In this document: positions 35,136-48,270 of the stretch, one piece after another
Numbering within the stretch: the stretch's first letter is position 1
How the letters are laid out: each line of letters starts with the position of its first letter
Source of the DNA: Ulota crispa
Taxonomy: Eukaryota; Streptophyta; Bryopsida; Orthotrichales; Orthotrichaceae
Direction of reading: 5' to 3'
NCBI GenBank assembly: GCA_963920765.1
Contig: OY987248.1
Location: forward strand, 14,728,539 to 14,792,538
DNA: 64,000 bases
Notes under the pieces: generated by a model
Told to the model about the DNA's origin: nothing
The model's database searches: none
Seen by the model: the letters and a program-made list of their open reading frames with translations, nothing else
Translations under genes and position numbers: made by a program

Positions 35136-35774
35136 TACAGTCGGGTACAGTAATCTTACGAATTTTTTTGCAGTGAAATTTCAGCCAACAGTTCAGCAAC
35201 TTTAAGAAGTCATATTTTCCTCAAAGAATGTTCAATTTTGAAACCGCAAATTGCATTGGAATCACACAAAAGAGTACTACATGATTTGATAAAAATAAAT
35301 AAAAAATTGAAATTTTACAAATGATAAAAAAAGTTTGGTTACTTCCTATATTGTGTCAACCATCTAGTACTTCCACCTCTTGCAAAAATCACCGCTTGAA
35401 TTGATTGGGCATACTTGTAATAAGAGTTTTTAGTTGCTCCATGGATACCTCATCCCATACTCTTTGAATGATGTGTATCATTTCTTGCTTGTTCTTTGGT
35501 TGTTGGTGGTGGCGTAACTCAATCAAATTCAAGTGGTGATTTTGGCAAGAGGTGGAAGTACACTATATAGGAAGTAGCCCAATTTTTTTTATCATTTGTA
35601 AAATTTCAGATTTTTTGTTTTATCAAATCATGTAGTACCCTTCAGTAGTATTCCAACACAATTTTTGGTTTCAAAAACGGATAATTTTTGAGGAAGTTAT
35701 GGCCTTTGGAAGGTCTTGAAGTTGGCTGAAATTTCACTGCGAAAAAATTCATAAGATTACTGTACCCAACTGTA
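35136..35774. mobile_element. Degenerate Tc1/mariner-type element
   Basis: Inverted ends CAGTCGGGTACAGTAATC and the matching GATTACTGTACCCAACTG are bordered by TA on each side, and the repeats continue inward to GTGAAATTTCAGCCAAC and its inverse. TA target sites and CAGT-starting ends are typical of Tc1-like elements. The interior (minus strand, 35389-35553) still encodes the C-terminal tail of a Tc1-type transposase. The rest of the transposase is missing, so this is an internally deleted, non-autonomous copy. Confidence 0.82.
35389..35553 (-). pseudogene. C-terminal fragment of Tc1/mariner transposase
   Basis: A stop-free minus-strand frame ending in TGA at 35389 reads CQNHHLNLIELRHHQQP and then EMIHIIQRVWDEVSMEQL followed by KTLITSMPNQFKR. 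It aligns with the family's QSPDLNPIE..W..LK region, which carries the last catalytic acidic residue (E kept as E in NLIE), and with the I...W..I....L..LI.SMP.R tail. Only about 55 residues of a roughly 340-residue protein remain. The usual SPDLNPIE reads NHHLNLIE, so the motif has decayed. Confidence 0.75.
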
Positions 35775-35775
35775 T

Positions 35776-36641
35776 AGTACCCCTCAATATGTTTATGTTT
35801 GTACTCACTTTTCCGTTTAATTTTTTTTGCATAATCTAGAGTATAATTGCATTTCTTGCCTTGTATCAAGGTTTTGTAACTTTTATGCAGTTCTAATCAA
35901 GCATACCAAATTTTAGTTCCAAAAAGTCAAAAATCTATTTTTGGTAAATTGTTTTGTATTATAATGCATGGTTTATATGAAAATTGATTGAAGAAAATTG
36001 GTGATGAATTTTTGAAATATGATTGCATAGATATGTAGGAAACATCCATATGCGCATCTTCCATGCTAAAGAAAACCCCCTTAAGTCACAAAAATTTGGT
36101 TTACAAAAAATTCACTAAAACTTGTGATAGACCCAAATTTTGTAAAATATATATTATTCTATGAAAATCAATTTTTGATGTTTGACTTAAATATTGTAAC
36201 TAGGTTTGTATCTCTAAACATGAAATATTGTTTTCTTGATGAAAAGCTAGTTAAAAATTAGAAATATATATCTAAGAAAATTTGGGTCTATCACAAGTTT
36301 TAGTGAATCTTTTGTAGACCAAATTTTTGTGACTTAAGGGGGTTTTCTTTAGCATGGAAGATGTGCGTATGGATGTTTCCTACATATCTATGCAATCACA
36401 TTTCAAAAATTCATCACCAATTTTCTTCAATCAATTTTCATATAAACCATGCATTTTAATACAAAACAATTTACCAAAAATAGAGTTTTGACTTTTTGGA
36501 ACTAAAATTTGGTATGCTTGATTGGAACTGCATAAGAGTTACAAAACCTTGATACAAGGCAAGAAGTGCAATTATACTCTAGTTTATGCAAAAAAAATTG
36601 AACGGAAAAGTGAGTACAAACATAAACATACTGAGGGGTAT
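35776..36641. mobile_element. Large foldback: about 360-bp inverted arms
   Basis: The arm starting TACCCCTCAATATG near 35778 is repeated inverted, ending CATACTGAGGGGTA at about 36640. The two arms (about 35776-36140 and 36284-36641) match almost base for base with scattered differences, leaving a loop of about 145 bp. There is no coding sequence. It abuts the right end of the Tc1-like element. Transcription across it would give a hairpin of several hundred base pairs. It may be a foldback transposon or an inverted duplication. Confidence 0.88.
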
Positions 36642-36920
36642 TGTACGGTGCATGACACATAACCAACGACTCCCAATTCAAGTGGTTAGCCTAAGGCTTT
36701 TTCAAAAAAAAAGTTATCAAAAAATTAAGTCCACCAAGATGAAGCTTAGGATTTGTCCCACTTAGTGGTGGAGTTATTTTTGAGCTAACGAGTATATGTT
36801 GTGCTTTAGTATTTCTTGTTTGGCCAGTAGTTGTTGGTTATAAGTGTCATGCACTATATACCTTGATTTTTCTATCTTCACATTGCACATATGTCTATGA
36901 CTGTAAGTTAGAAATCAGTA

Positions 36921-37245
36921 AGGTAGTTTGCTCATATTCCGCCCATGCTCTAATCCCGCCCACCTCCTCAAATGTACCCTATTGGTACATGTCTTATTCA
37001 TAGCCTTTCAACAATGTACACGGGACGAACGTTTGAGAGGTGGGCAATTTTAGAGCACCTATGACCTTTCCACTTCAAAATTTCATAACTAATTCCACAA
37101 AGCTCCATAAAATATGAAAACACTTGGGATAGATGTCAATTCTTCTTGTCTTTCAAGGAAATTTTAGTGAAAAATATTTCAAGAAGTTCTACCTCCCAAA
37201 ATTCGGTTTCAGCCCTTAAATGGTCGGTTTTCGAGCCTTCTACCT
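36921..37245. mobile_element. AGGTAG-type MITE, B7
   Basis: Left end AGGTAGTTTGCTCATATTCC after TA, right end TCGAGCCTTCTACCT before TA. The interior has the family's CCTCCTCAAATGTACCC and AACGTTTGAGAGGTGGGCAA pair. It is a full-length but diverged copy. Confidence 0.75.
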
Positions 37246-37916
37246 TAGAACTTAGGTCTGTTTTAGGTTTTATGTTAATTCTGCAACAACTTTTTTTAAA
37301 TTATTTTTCCTGGTTAGAAATGCTCGGATATTTGAAAGCACTTCCAACTATTTCAGTTCCTAACAAAATCATGTTTGATAGTTACTAAGTAATATGAATA
37401 TGAAGAAATTTTGAAATTTTGAAATTGAGTTTTTAATAAATTTAAACCTTTAGTAATCTTTGGACATCAATCACAAGATGTATTCTGGAGTTGATATTCA
37501 AGTAAGTTAGAAAAGACCTTCCCATATGATTGAGATTGTTCAATGTTGCTATGTATAATTTTGGATAGTGATATCATTCAGCACCTTGTATAAAGGTGCA
37601 TAGCAGGTAAAATAGGGTGATCTTTCTAGCTAGGGAGGTCCATAAATCACGTCTGTTTACTCTGTTTCCTTATACTCTGTTTTCTTACAATGTCCCCAAT
37701 ACTTTCTAAATACTTAATTTTATTAAAAATATGTTGAATGCTTTGTCATCAAAAGATTATGCAAACTCATGACATGGTTCTTCATATTTTATCCATCTAT
37801 TGCCATTGATCATACAAAAAATCATGTGGTATATGTTCTATGAATTTCCTACTCGTAGTCATTTGCAATACAAATTTGGTAGTTTAAACTAAGCTTGTAA
37901 TTTAGTTTTTCTATAA
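37246..37916. other. AT-rich spacer
   Basis: Nothing supported: no domain-bearing ORF and no terminal repeats were noticed. Confidence 0.4.
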
Positions 37917-38481
37917 GTTTTACCCCTTAAATGCCTAATATAAAATAAGAGTCTGTCTTCTTGATTATGTTTATATGCATGTTTATCCAGCTGTCTTCAT
38001 GTTTGCAATTCTTTGGAATTTGATTTAGAGATTCAAATACATCAACAAAGCGCAACTAGTGAAATGGACAGTCCACTCCAAAATCTCTTTAAAAGATTAC
38101 ATAATTGGTAGTGGTAACAGTCCCTTAGAGCATCCTATTATCAAATGCTTGATGTGCCTAATTTTAGTTAAATCAGGTACCAAACTCTTAAAGAAGTAGG
38201 CATTATATCCAAAAATATTCTCAAAAAACCTTAGAACTATAAACTACACTTGGGTATTTTAGTTTGTCCTCTGGGATTAGGCAGAAGACCCACATGGAAT
38301 TAGGCAAAATAAGCATTTGTTTTTAAATCCCTAATTTTGAGAAGGCTTCACTAAATTCATTGTAATTTTTCCTCTAGAACTAGGTTTTAAAGCCATGTGA
38401 ATTTAATCCCTAAATGCATGAGGCACAGATTTCTAGTGTAAAATCCACTGGAACTTGGTGCTGCACGCATTTAGGGGTTAA
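37917..38481. mobile_element. piggyBac-like MITE with one decayed TTAA, D8
   Basis: The left end reads TTTACCCCTTAAATGCCTAA and the right end GCATTTAGGGGTTAA. The right side keeps TTAA; the left side has TTTA at the matching position, probably a point change. About 565 bp without coding content. Confidence 0.55.
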
Positions 38482-40219
38482 GTATTGGGAAAACTAGAAT
38501 CATATATTAAAATGAACAACTTTAAGAAGATCAGCTATTATATGGAGTTGAAGATTATTGCATTCATTTGTGCAAACATATATTTTTATCAAATAAATCC
38601 TATAACAAATTTGGTAAAAATCTGACATAAAAAACTTACACTACTTATTAACTGTAATTTTCTAGTACTTCTGTTTCATCTCCACTTGCTTTGCTCATTC
38701 AACTTTTGAAAAGTGTTGTCTCCAATTTAAGGATTTATATTGTCTTTAGTTGCCATTTTGTCATTTCTCCACTACTTTCTTTCGAAATACTTCATTAGTA
38801 ATCTCAAATTTTTATTCGCTTTGACAAATGTATTTTATTAAAATGTGACACAATTCAAGCAACTCAGACATAAGCACAATCTATTAGAATTACAAAAATC
38901 TAACAAAGTAATTGCTGTAAAGAACTTTGCTACTTTAGTGAATACATTCAGTGCAACAATCTTACAATATATTTGATTGGAATCATGTAAGACTCTTACC
39001 TCATTATATGTATCATTGAACATTTAATTGTGGTGTATGGAGCATTTTAAAAGTGTTTCATACAAAGTACATACAAAATAAAAAATTCAAATGACAATTT
39101 GATAACCTCATGTATTTAGCAAGTCTTTCGAATTTACTGATTTCTGTTTTTCCAAGTCTTTGCTGTTTCTCATGTAACATAATTGTTCAAGCGTATTGCA
39201 TTTCCTACCGTAATTTGTAATTGGTGCTCCAATTTAATAAAATTACCATTACAAGAAAGCTTTATAGATTAAGCATTTATGTTCCATAAGTAGTATACCA
39301 TACTCGTGTAAAGTTATCTATGCTTTTGAAAATTCAAGCTTTACACCAATAAAATGATTTTTATTGCGTAGTGTCTTTGTCATTGTGAAATTCAGAACTC
39401 TTTGGAAAGTGTACGGCATTGACTGCAAAGAAATTGAACATTTAAGCACCAAACATCTACAAAACAATAGTATTCAACATAGGCTTCTTCAAATAAAAGC
39501 CAAAGGCAAAAAAAACACACTAATAATTACATTTACAATACTCAACAAGACAATTAGAGAAAGCACTAACATCTTTATATAAGAGCATGTAGGTTAAGTA
39601 TGTAGAATAGATGTGCTTTTAAAATTTGTTGCTAATAGCCTCCATCGATGTTAGTTCTCTTCCATTTTTTTTAATAAGTTCTCTTTTTATAACTGGAAAT
39701 TTAATAATAATATGCTTTCCGAGTTGAATAATGTTATAAGAAAAGAAAACTGCGGAAAAATGGGAAAAAACACATACTTAAGAAGGCGCCTACAGTAAAA
39801 AACACACCAATGTAAAAAGCAACACCCGTATATAAGTCATGTTGGTAGACTTGAGAGACATACAAAGAGATAAGGATGGATATTAAACAAGATAGTGCAA
39901 GAATATAGAACATGAGCATTATTGCCTCTTTGACGCCCATATCCAACCTTTCTTCATATTGGAGAGAGTGCCACACAATGGTCTTTATAGATTGAGTTGC
40001 GTTCAAAGAAGAAATACTCTATATTTGTCTTGCTTGCAATGCAAATGAAGGTCATTAGCGCTTCACAACCCACCCAAGTAACCGCCAACCCTCCACATCT
40101 ATATTTTTGATTGTGTTAAAACTTGTTCACACTTGTTTGTTCACACTTGAAATTAGACGTAACATTAGCAAAGTAAATCTATTCCAAAAATGTACTTAAA
40201 TTCCTTTCTAAGACCCTTA
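38482..40219. other. AT-rich region, mostly unexplained
   Basis: Apart from a possible exon at about 39786-40020 (listed separately) nothing was recognised. Sequence between 38500 and 39600 is uniformly AT-rich with only chance ORFs. Confidence 0.4.
39786..40020 (-). CDS. Possible exon of an unrecognised membrane protein
   Basis: The minus-strand frame here has no ATG of its own. It encodes a soluble start (KTIVWHSLQYEERLDMGVKE) followed by two hydrophobic stretches, MLMFYILALSCLISILISL and TGVAFYIGVFFTVGAFL, which look like two membrane helices. The frame could be entered at an ATATAG acceptor near 40020 and left at a GTATGTG donor near 39786. I do not recognise the family and found no partner exons, so this may be chance in AT-rich DNA. 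Confidence 0.25.
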
Positions 40220-40934
40220 TCTATCTATATAATAAAGGTTGGTATGTCCGTCTCATGATAAAATCTTATGATATAAAGTCCTGGACATGAAGTTGTACTC
40301 TTTTTGAAACCCCTCCCACACTCAATATTTCATCAAATTCAAAAGTGATTACCTATATGAAAAGCTAGCTCAAGCGGACAAAATGTATTAGAATTTGAAA
40401 AGTAGATTATATTTATTTCATACTTTTAATCCATGTCAAATGTAATTTTGCACAAATGAATATGCCATATTTATTCACTTCTATCAACATCATCAACATT
40501 TTTGTAGCTTTTAACCACCTTTCAAAACTTGAAATTGTTTCAACTCAAGCAAGCATGTAGTGCTTTGAGAATAGATCAAGAATAACTAGTGGTAAATTGT
40601 TGACAAGGTTGTAGTAATTTTAAAAGTATTTAAATCATAACTATTTTTTTTTGCAAATGTTTTTTTTTCTACCACTTCTCTTTATTAGATTCACGTCAAA
40701 CTTTAAGAAAAGTTTCTCCTTTTTCTAATCTTCTCAAATATATAGTTAGTTTTAGATTTGGTAAAACATTGATTGCGTGAGAAAATTACAAAAAAAGGAC
40801 TCCAGCTTACTATTCAATAATCTAATGTCTCATGATATAATGACATGTCATGCCATAATTCTCTATTAACATCACAAGTTCTAACAAAGAGGGGAAAGAA
40901 GAGGAAAAGGCAAAAGTAGGAAACACCATATTTG

Positions 40935-41160
40935 TTAAATTTGGAAAAATGGAGGTACCATTTTGTACTCCACCTTAAACCCAAAAAGTTACTTTAAACT
41001 AAATTTGAAGGCATTAGATTCCATCTAAGCCACTACAAAAATTTCCCTCGCAAATTCCTCCTCTCAAGTGAGGGCACGTGTACCAAAAAAAACGCTACAA
41101 GCTTAGTTCTAGGTAATCACCTAAAATCTTTAGAAGTCCCAAAATGTATTGTTTTTCCCA
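40935..41160. repeat. Dispersed repeat H, copy 2
   Basis: Diverged copy of 352-595 sharing CCCTCGCAAATTCCTCCTCT and AGTGAGGGCACGTGT. It ends directly against the TTAA of element D9. Confidence 0.6.
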
Positions 41161-41162
41161 AT

Positions 41163-42100
41163 TTAACCCCTAAAAGACCACTCCTTTTTTTTCTCTGAAA
41201 ATCACTGAAAATTGCCACTTCTAGGAGGTTTAGAAAAAAGGGATTTTGTGTTTTGTTTTTGGGAAATCTTGCCATAGGATCTTGCCCCAAACTAGAAGAG
41301 GTACCTGTGGGGAAAAAATCAACTCATTCTAGATGGAGAGGAGTGAGAAATTTACATCTAAAGTGAAAAAAAAGTTTTTTTCCATGCTGCCCCAAAATTT
41401 TAGAAGCCTTTGACCACTCCTATATCAAAAAAATTGCTCTATCCAAAGTTGCGCTTTTTCTTTCCATGTAGAAGATTAAGTTTACTATGTGTGGGAGAAT
41501 TTTCAAATCAATTGGAACTATGCAACACATGGGAAAAATCAATAAGTAGAAAGAAGTAGAGAATGAGTCAAATCACTAAATTGTTAAGAATTTAATTATT
41601 GAAATGAAAAATGCAAATCCCAAAGGTTATAATGTTGTGATATACTATCTACTTCCTTTGGTTTAATTTATTTTCCAAAATAATGAAAATTGATTGAAAT
41701 AAAGGATTTCAAAGTTTATTTTAGAGTAGGGAATCCATAACTTCCCCCAATCAAAAACTCCTCATAACTTTCATCTCATTGACTGAAGTTGAATGATTCA
41801 AAGCTTCTCACATACGAAAAAATCTAAATAACCAATTTTAATTTTTAATTTAAAAAAATGTAAATTTTTAAAGAAAATTTTGGGCTGCCCGAGCAGGCAG
41901 TCCTTCCCAAATTTTCATAAAATCATGCAAAACTTCTTCATCAAATGTCAAAATGAAGAAAAATTTAGATTCCCACATAGATTTTTGAATTCCCCACCTT
42001 CCACAAAAGTTTCAGAAAATCACACAAAGTAGTTTAGCCATAGGTACATGCCCGAAGTCCAACTTGTCCCCCAAAGGGACAATGGTCCTTTAGGGGTTAA
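41163..42100. mobile_element. TTAA-bounded piggyBac-like MITE, D9
   Basis: Starts TTAACCCCTAAAAGACCACT and ends ATGGTCCTTTAGGGGTTAA. Full-length relative of D4 and of D11 (inverted). Near the right end it has the subterminal palindrome TTGTCCCCCAAAGGGACAA, also seen in D1, D3 and D11. No intact ORF. Confidence 0.8.
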
Positions 42101-43311
42101 TGAATAAGCAGTTAGGACAAGAGTTAGGAGGGTGAAATGTCACAAAGGGAGACAAAAAGGCATCCTATTGGAGGGTGAAAAGTCATTGAAATTGTGGAAA
42201 GTCACTCATTGGAATTGTGAAAAGTCATTAGACTTTCCAAATTAAATATTTTAAATATTGTAAGTTTAAAGCTCTAAAGCATTTGGACGGAAGGGGGAGA
42301 GAGAGGAAAAGATAGGGAAAGGGTAGGTAAAAACTCACATAGAGAAGTCACACAATGTATACTAGTTTTTCATAGAGAGGGAGAATCTTAGTCCGAAATT
42401 TCAAAACCAATGTCAATGAAGAATTTGTATATTCAAAACCCTATTAAAATCCAAAAATCAATGAGAGAGTACAAATCTATGTTTCCTTCTTTTGGGAGGA
42501 TGGATTCAATGTCAAACACTATTTCAAATATAAAAAAAGTTAAAAAATAAGTTAGTGGTTATGTTTGTATGACCCCTTTTGGTGGATTGTTCTATAGTAG
42601 TAATAGTTAGTGGTATTCAAAACAGTTTATTGTGTAAATGTGTGTTTATAGAATGTTGAAGTGTATGACTCTTTTAGCATTAATTTGATAGGTTTTCTCA
42701 GATATTTTGGCATATTAGTTTATGAGTGATACATCTTTGCTTATGTATTGAACCTCTTATATCCGAGATGAAGATGAGATTTCGGTCAACTATCAATCTT
42801 GATTCTTGTGTCTTGGTTATTGTGTCTTGCAGAAAATTTCAATATTTGTGGATCACCTTGATTGTTCTGTTTTTACAAAATCCCTATGGAAATTTGAAAT
42901 TCTATAAACTTAAAAATGAGACTTGAATCGAGTTGATTTGAAAGTGCACAATTATTTTGGTTTGGCTTGAATGGTTCCTAATATACTGCCTTGCTAAAAT
43001 TGAAGATTGCAACAACATCTTTTAGCAATGTTATACATGTGCAAAAATAGAGCGACTTTAGATTCTATATCTTGTGGTAAATCAATATACCTACCAAAAA
43101 ATATAATGATTAAACACTTAATATGTTTGAAAAAGAGACTAAGTATTTCACAATATCATAACATTTGCAAATTTGAGCACATGATAGAGATTGGAATGCG
43201 ATATAATTTACTTTGGGAGAAACCCAAATTTGGGACTTGAATTTGAATTTAGTAAATATTGTTTTGAGGATGCAAAAACCTAGAAGTCCCAATTTTTTTT
43301 TTTTTTTCATA
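42101..43311. other. Gene-free spacer
   Basis: Short ORFs (42726-42926 and 43007-43240, plus) have no domains. Near 42130-42240 an AAAGTCATTGGAATTGTG-like phrase recurs imperfectly. No gene is supported. Confidence 0.4.
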
Positions 43312-43700
43312 TTAACTCCTAAAGGCCCAAACAATGTTTTTTTGGCAACATAGTAATTTTGGGCACCTCACTACAAATGGATTGTTCCTTATTTTTCTTT
43401 GAAATTTTCACACAGGATGTGCCCAAGGAGTAGCTTTAAGGTTCAACAATTTTCATAACTATTAATTTTGTGGTTCAAAAATTATTGCATGATATGTAAT
43501 TTTCTTTACTCAACATGCAGCCCAAGCAACTCAAAGAAAATTCTTTAGAAATTTCATGTAACATAAATTGGTTTTTTTAAATTGCTAGATTGGATATACA
43601 TATATGTGGGACATTTTGAATAATTCAATTTTGATTGATGAGATGAAAGTTATGAGAAGTTTTAGATTGCTATTAGATATGGTTTTGAGAAAAAAAACAT
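43312..43700. mobile_element. Truncated piggyBac-like element, D10
   Basis: A single left end, TTAACTCCTAAAGGCCCAAA, is present at 43312. No matching right end could be found before 44030, so the element is truncated; its right limit here is arbitrary. Confidence 0.45.
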
Positions 43701-44060
43701 TTCACTTCAAGAGGGTTGAACAAAATGGGAGGAGTGAATATGCTTAACATGAAGTATTCTCAACCCTCAATCTACTACCATAGTAGATGCACCTAGTTGC
43801 AGGTGCCCGCACATCTATGTGCGTGGGTCTGCTATGCATATGTATTACTTTATCAATCATCTCTCTAAAGTGAGCAACAAGATCCAAGCCAAACTTGTTC
43901 CAACTCTTCCATTGTCAATTGTTATCACTTGTGCTAAACCTGGTCCTACTTAATATACCAGAATAGGCATGCATTCCTCAAGTCTACGAATAGATCTTAA
44001 ACACCCGCACATTCAAATGCGGGCCTCTAGACAGAGTTACATATCAATGACAATATTTAA

Positions 44061-44797
44061 GGGAAATGATATGTGCACACCCAGGGTTTGATATATGCAC
44101 ACCCAGGGTTTGATATATGCACACCCAGGGTTTGATATATGCACACCCACGGTTTGATATATGCACACCCACGGTTTGATATATGCACACCCAGGGTTTG
44201 ATATATGCACACCCAGGGTTTGATATATGCACACCCAAGGTTTGATATATGCACACCCAGGGTTGATATATGCACACCCAGGGTTTGATATATGCACACC
44301 CACGGTTTGATATATGCACACCCAAGGTTTGATATATGCACACCCTCGCACGTAAAAATTAATTTTAGACTTTTACAATCAAAAAGTTGAATTTGAGAAT
44401 TTTGAATTCAGATTTGGACTTAGAGACCTTCATTTCATATAAAACCATGAAGAAGGTTACAATTAAACAACGCCTAATGAAAAAGCTTATCTTTTTTTAC
44501 AAACAAAAGTAAAAGTAATAGTTTGCACCCTACCTAAGCTTTTTCATTAGGCATTGCTCAATTCTAACTTCCTGTAAAGTTCTAGACTAAATCAAGGTCT
44601 CTAAGTCCAAATCTGAATTCAGAATTTTGAATTCAATTCTAACTTCCTATACAGTTCTAGACTAAATCAAGGTCTGTAAGTCCAAATCTGAATTCAAAAT
44701 TTCGAATTCAACTTTTGGATGGTAAAAATCTAAAATTTAGCCCGCCCGCTGGGGGGCGTGCATATATCAAACCCCGAGTGTGCATATATCAATTCCC
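44061..44797. mobile_element. Inverted-repeat element F2 with expanded left end
   Basis: The left end GGGAAATGATATGTGCAC is inverted on the right as GTGCATATATCAATTCCC. Perfect 8-bp duplications ATATTTAA lie outside (44053-44060 and 44798-44805). The interior TTGAATTTGAGAATTTTGAA and AATGAAAAAGCTTATC segments match F1 at 30704-31115. Unlike F1, the left terminal motif has been multiplied into a 22-bp array. Confidence 0.82.
44068..44345. repeat. 22-bp minisatellite, about 12 copies, in the left end of F2
   Basis: Units of GATATATGCACACCC plus a seven-base tail (AGGGTTT, ACGGTTT or AAGGTTT) repeat about 12 times with a 22-bp period; one unit is 21 bp. The same motif occurs only about twice, inverted, at the right end (about 44757-44790). 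Overlapping minus-strand ORFs of 94-104 codons across it are produced by the repeat and are not genes. Confidence 0.95.
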
Positions 44798-44805
44798 ATA
44801 TTTAA

Positions 44806-46063
44806 TACTCAAGTTGGAATTCACTAACACGACAAACGCATCAACAAAAGTATCATTTGCTTCTTTACATTGATGTATCTTGCACGACAGATTGCATTGT
44901 AGAATACTAAACTTCCTGAACTAAGAAGAACGCTTCATGCACACCCCCACTCTTTATGGAATCGAGGAAAGTGAGCAAATGGTCCACAGAATAACAATTA
45001 GACTGATGAACAGTGCGTGAAACCTACTATTCAGCAGAACGGTGTCTATCTTGAAAAGGTGAACGCCATGATTTCAAAGCAACTCGGAATATGTAAACGA
45101 AACTTCTAGCTCAAAGTTGCTTGGTGAATAAGCATGGAGGTGTAGGTGGAGGATTCATAAGATACAAAAACATTCAAGACAGTGTGTGGCACTTCAGGAA
45201 CTGTTAAAATCACAGAAGCTTAAAGGTGTTAAGTCAATCTGAAGCTTTGAATGTACCAGCTGAAATGACAACTGCCATGAACTTGTTCGCATTTGTAAAG
45301 TCGCTTTCATCGCAAACTCCACCGTTCTCTCCAAAAGTGCAAAGAGACAAGGGAACTCATCTTCAACCTGCAACCAATTGGTACGTCAATTATGTTGCAG
45401 TCTACTTCATTACGTCCAAGTCTGAATGGACACTCACGACGTTGAATGTACTGACTCTTAAACCACCTCAGAAAAACCAACAACTCTTCAATTCCAGTAC
45501 ATGCAAAGTTTGAGTAGCACTCCTCTTATGTACTAGATATCTAAACATACTGTTAAGCCCATATGAATGCATGTGTCTACGAAGACGAGAAGAACATGGG
45601 AGGAAAATTAGTATCGTGTATGACAGAAACAGCATGTTTACACTAAAGAGTTTTCTCTTCTCGAGCATCTCATGATACAAGTATTGCCGAGAGGATTATA
45701 TCCCATCGTTGTCGAATACAAAACCTTCTATAAATATGCTGTGGTGACACGAAGATTTCTAGACTTCCATAGTTAAAAGGTAAGTTAGCTACACTGAAAT
45801 CTTGCGTTTAGGTAGCCCCACACTAATTCCTCGACATTATTCACTATATAAACACTTAATTTTAATATGGTAACTTAAAGGCCTGGCAACAATAACAAAG
45901 CTGCAGAAAAACAAATTAGCAACATCCAAGTTGTAAACCATGTGAAATCCTAGTATCTAGAGAGTTGCATGCGCCTCAAAAGCTGCAGAGAAACAAACTA
46001 GCGACGGTCGCCTCTAAGTGGCCAAGCGATGAGTGATGAGGTAACTTTCCAAAGTAAGGCAAC
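44806..46063. other. Unassigned region downstream of the MAS2/NKAP gene
   Basis: Less AT-rich than the transposon blocks, with a 95-codon plus ORF (45226-45513) and a 70-codon minus ORF (45468-45680), neither with a known domain. Some of it could belong to an untranslated or non-coding transcript. No repeat family was recognised. Confidence 0.3.
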
Positions 46064-46505
46064 CCTAATTGTTAACCTAATTGTTAAGGCAACCTAAATG
46101 CACTATTTTGTGTAGTTCATGTTGTTATCAACGCAATGTAAGGTAGCAACACCCATAAGCACCACTGTCCCCATAACCATCACCTCTACAATCTTGGAGA
46201 ATCAGTGGAAGTGAATAGATGTAATTACAAGGATGTACAACGTGTGAACATGAAACCTTAGTGTTGGTATTAGGTGCAATTGCAGTTGGCTCTTTCAAAA
46301 TTCACAGCTTATTCTCATAGTATGCAAATAATACATTCAAAAGTGCAAACTCATCATTCTTCTCTGGCTAATAGGATCCTATAATTTGCTAGATGTTTAT
46401 TAATAATCATCATGTTCAAAGGCAACCCTAATTGTTGACCTAATTGTTAAAGGCAACCTAAATGCACTATTTAATGTAGTTTATGCTGTTATCAACGCAG
46501 TGTAC
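46064..46505. repeat. 80-bp direct repeats flanking MITE C3
   Basis: The segment 46064-46140 (GCAACCCTAATTGTTAACC through ATCAACGCAATGTA) is repeated with a few changes at about 46428-46505. Between them sits C3, an inverted copy of C1 (46141-46424), which keeps its AGGTAGCAACACCCATAAG end but lacks the other terminus. The repeats contain the GCAACCTAAATGCACTAT end of family E, so an E element appears duplicated around the C insertion. Confidence 0.7.
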
Positions 46506-46588
46506 ATCAGATTGAATCAAAATGCCACACCAGAGGGGATCCACTATTCAAGAGGAAGAGCTAGCTTACCATAAAAGTTCAAAAACAA

Positions 46589-48270
<1,682 letters not shown>

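Larger units (their letters stand above)
40220..44030 (+). mobile_element. Possible non-autonomous Helitron with nested insertions
   Basis: The left end TCTATCTATATAATAAAGG, preceded by A, resembles plant Helitron 5' ends. At 44004-44030 the sequence CCCGCA, a short loop, TGCGGG and then CCTCTAG resembles a Helitron 3' end, which is a GC hairpin a few bases before CTRR. The base after CTAG is A, not the T expected. A second, similar hairpin followed by TCTGCTA lies at 43805-43834. No Rep/helicase sequence was found. Inside lie repeat H copy 2, D9 and D10. The pairing of these two ends is an inference. Confidence 0.35.

Noticed and set aside
44037-44351. Three overlapping minus-strand ORFs of 94-104 codons with repeated VCIYQTLGVHISN-like peptides
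   Set aside because: They arise from the 22-bp minisatellite, whose period is not a multiple of three, so every frame stays open; not a gene.
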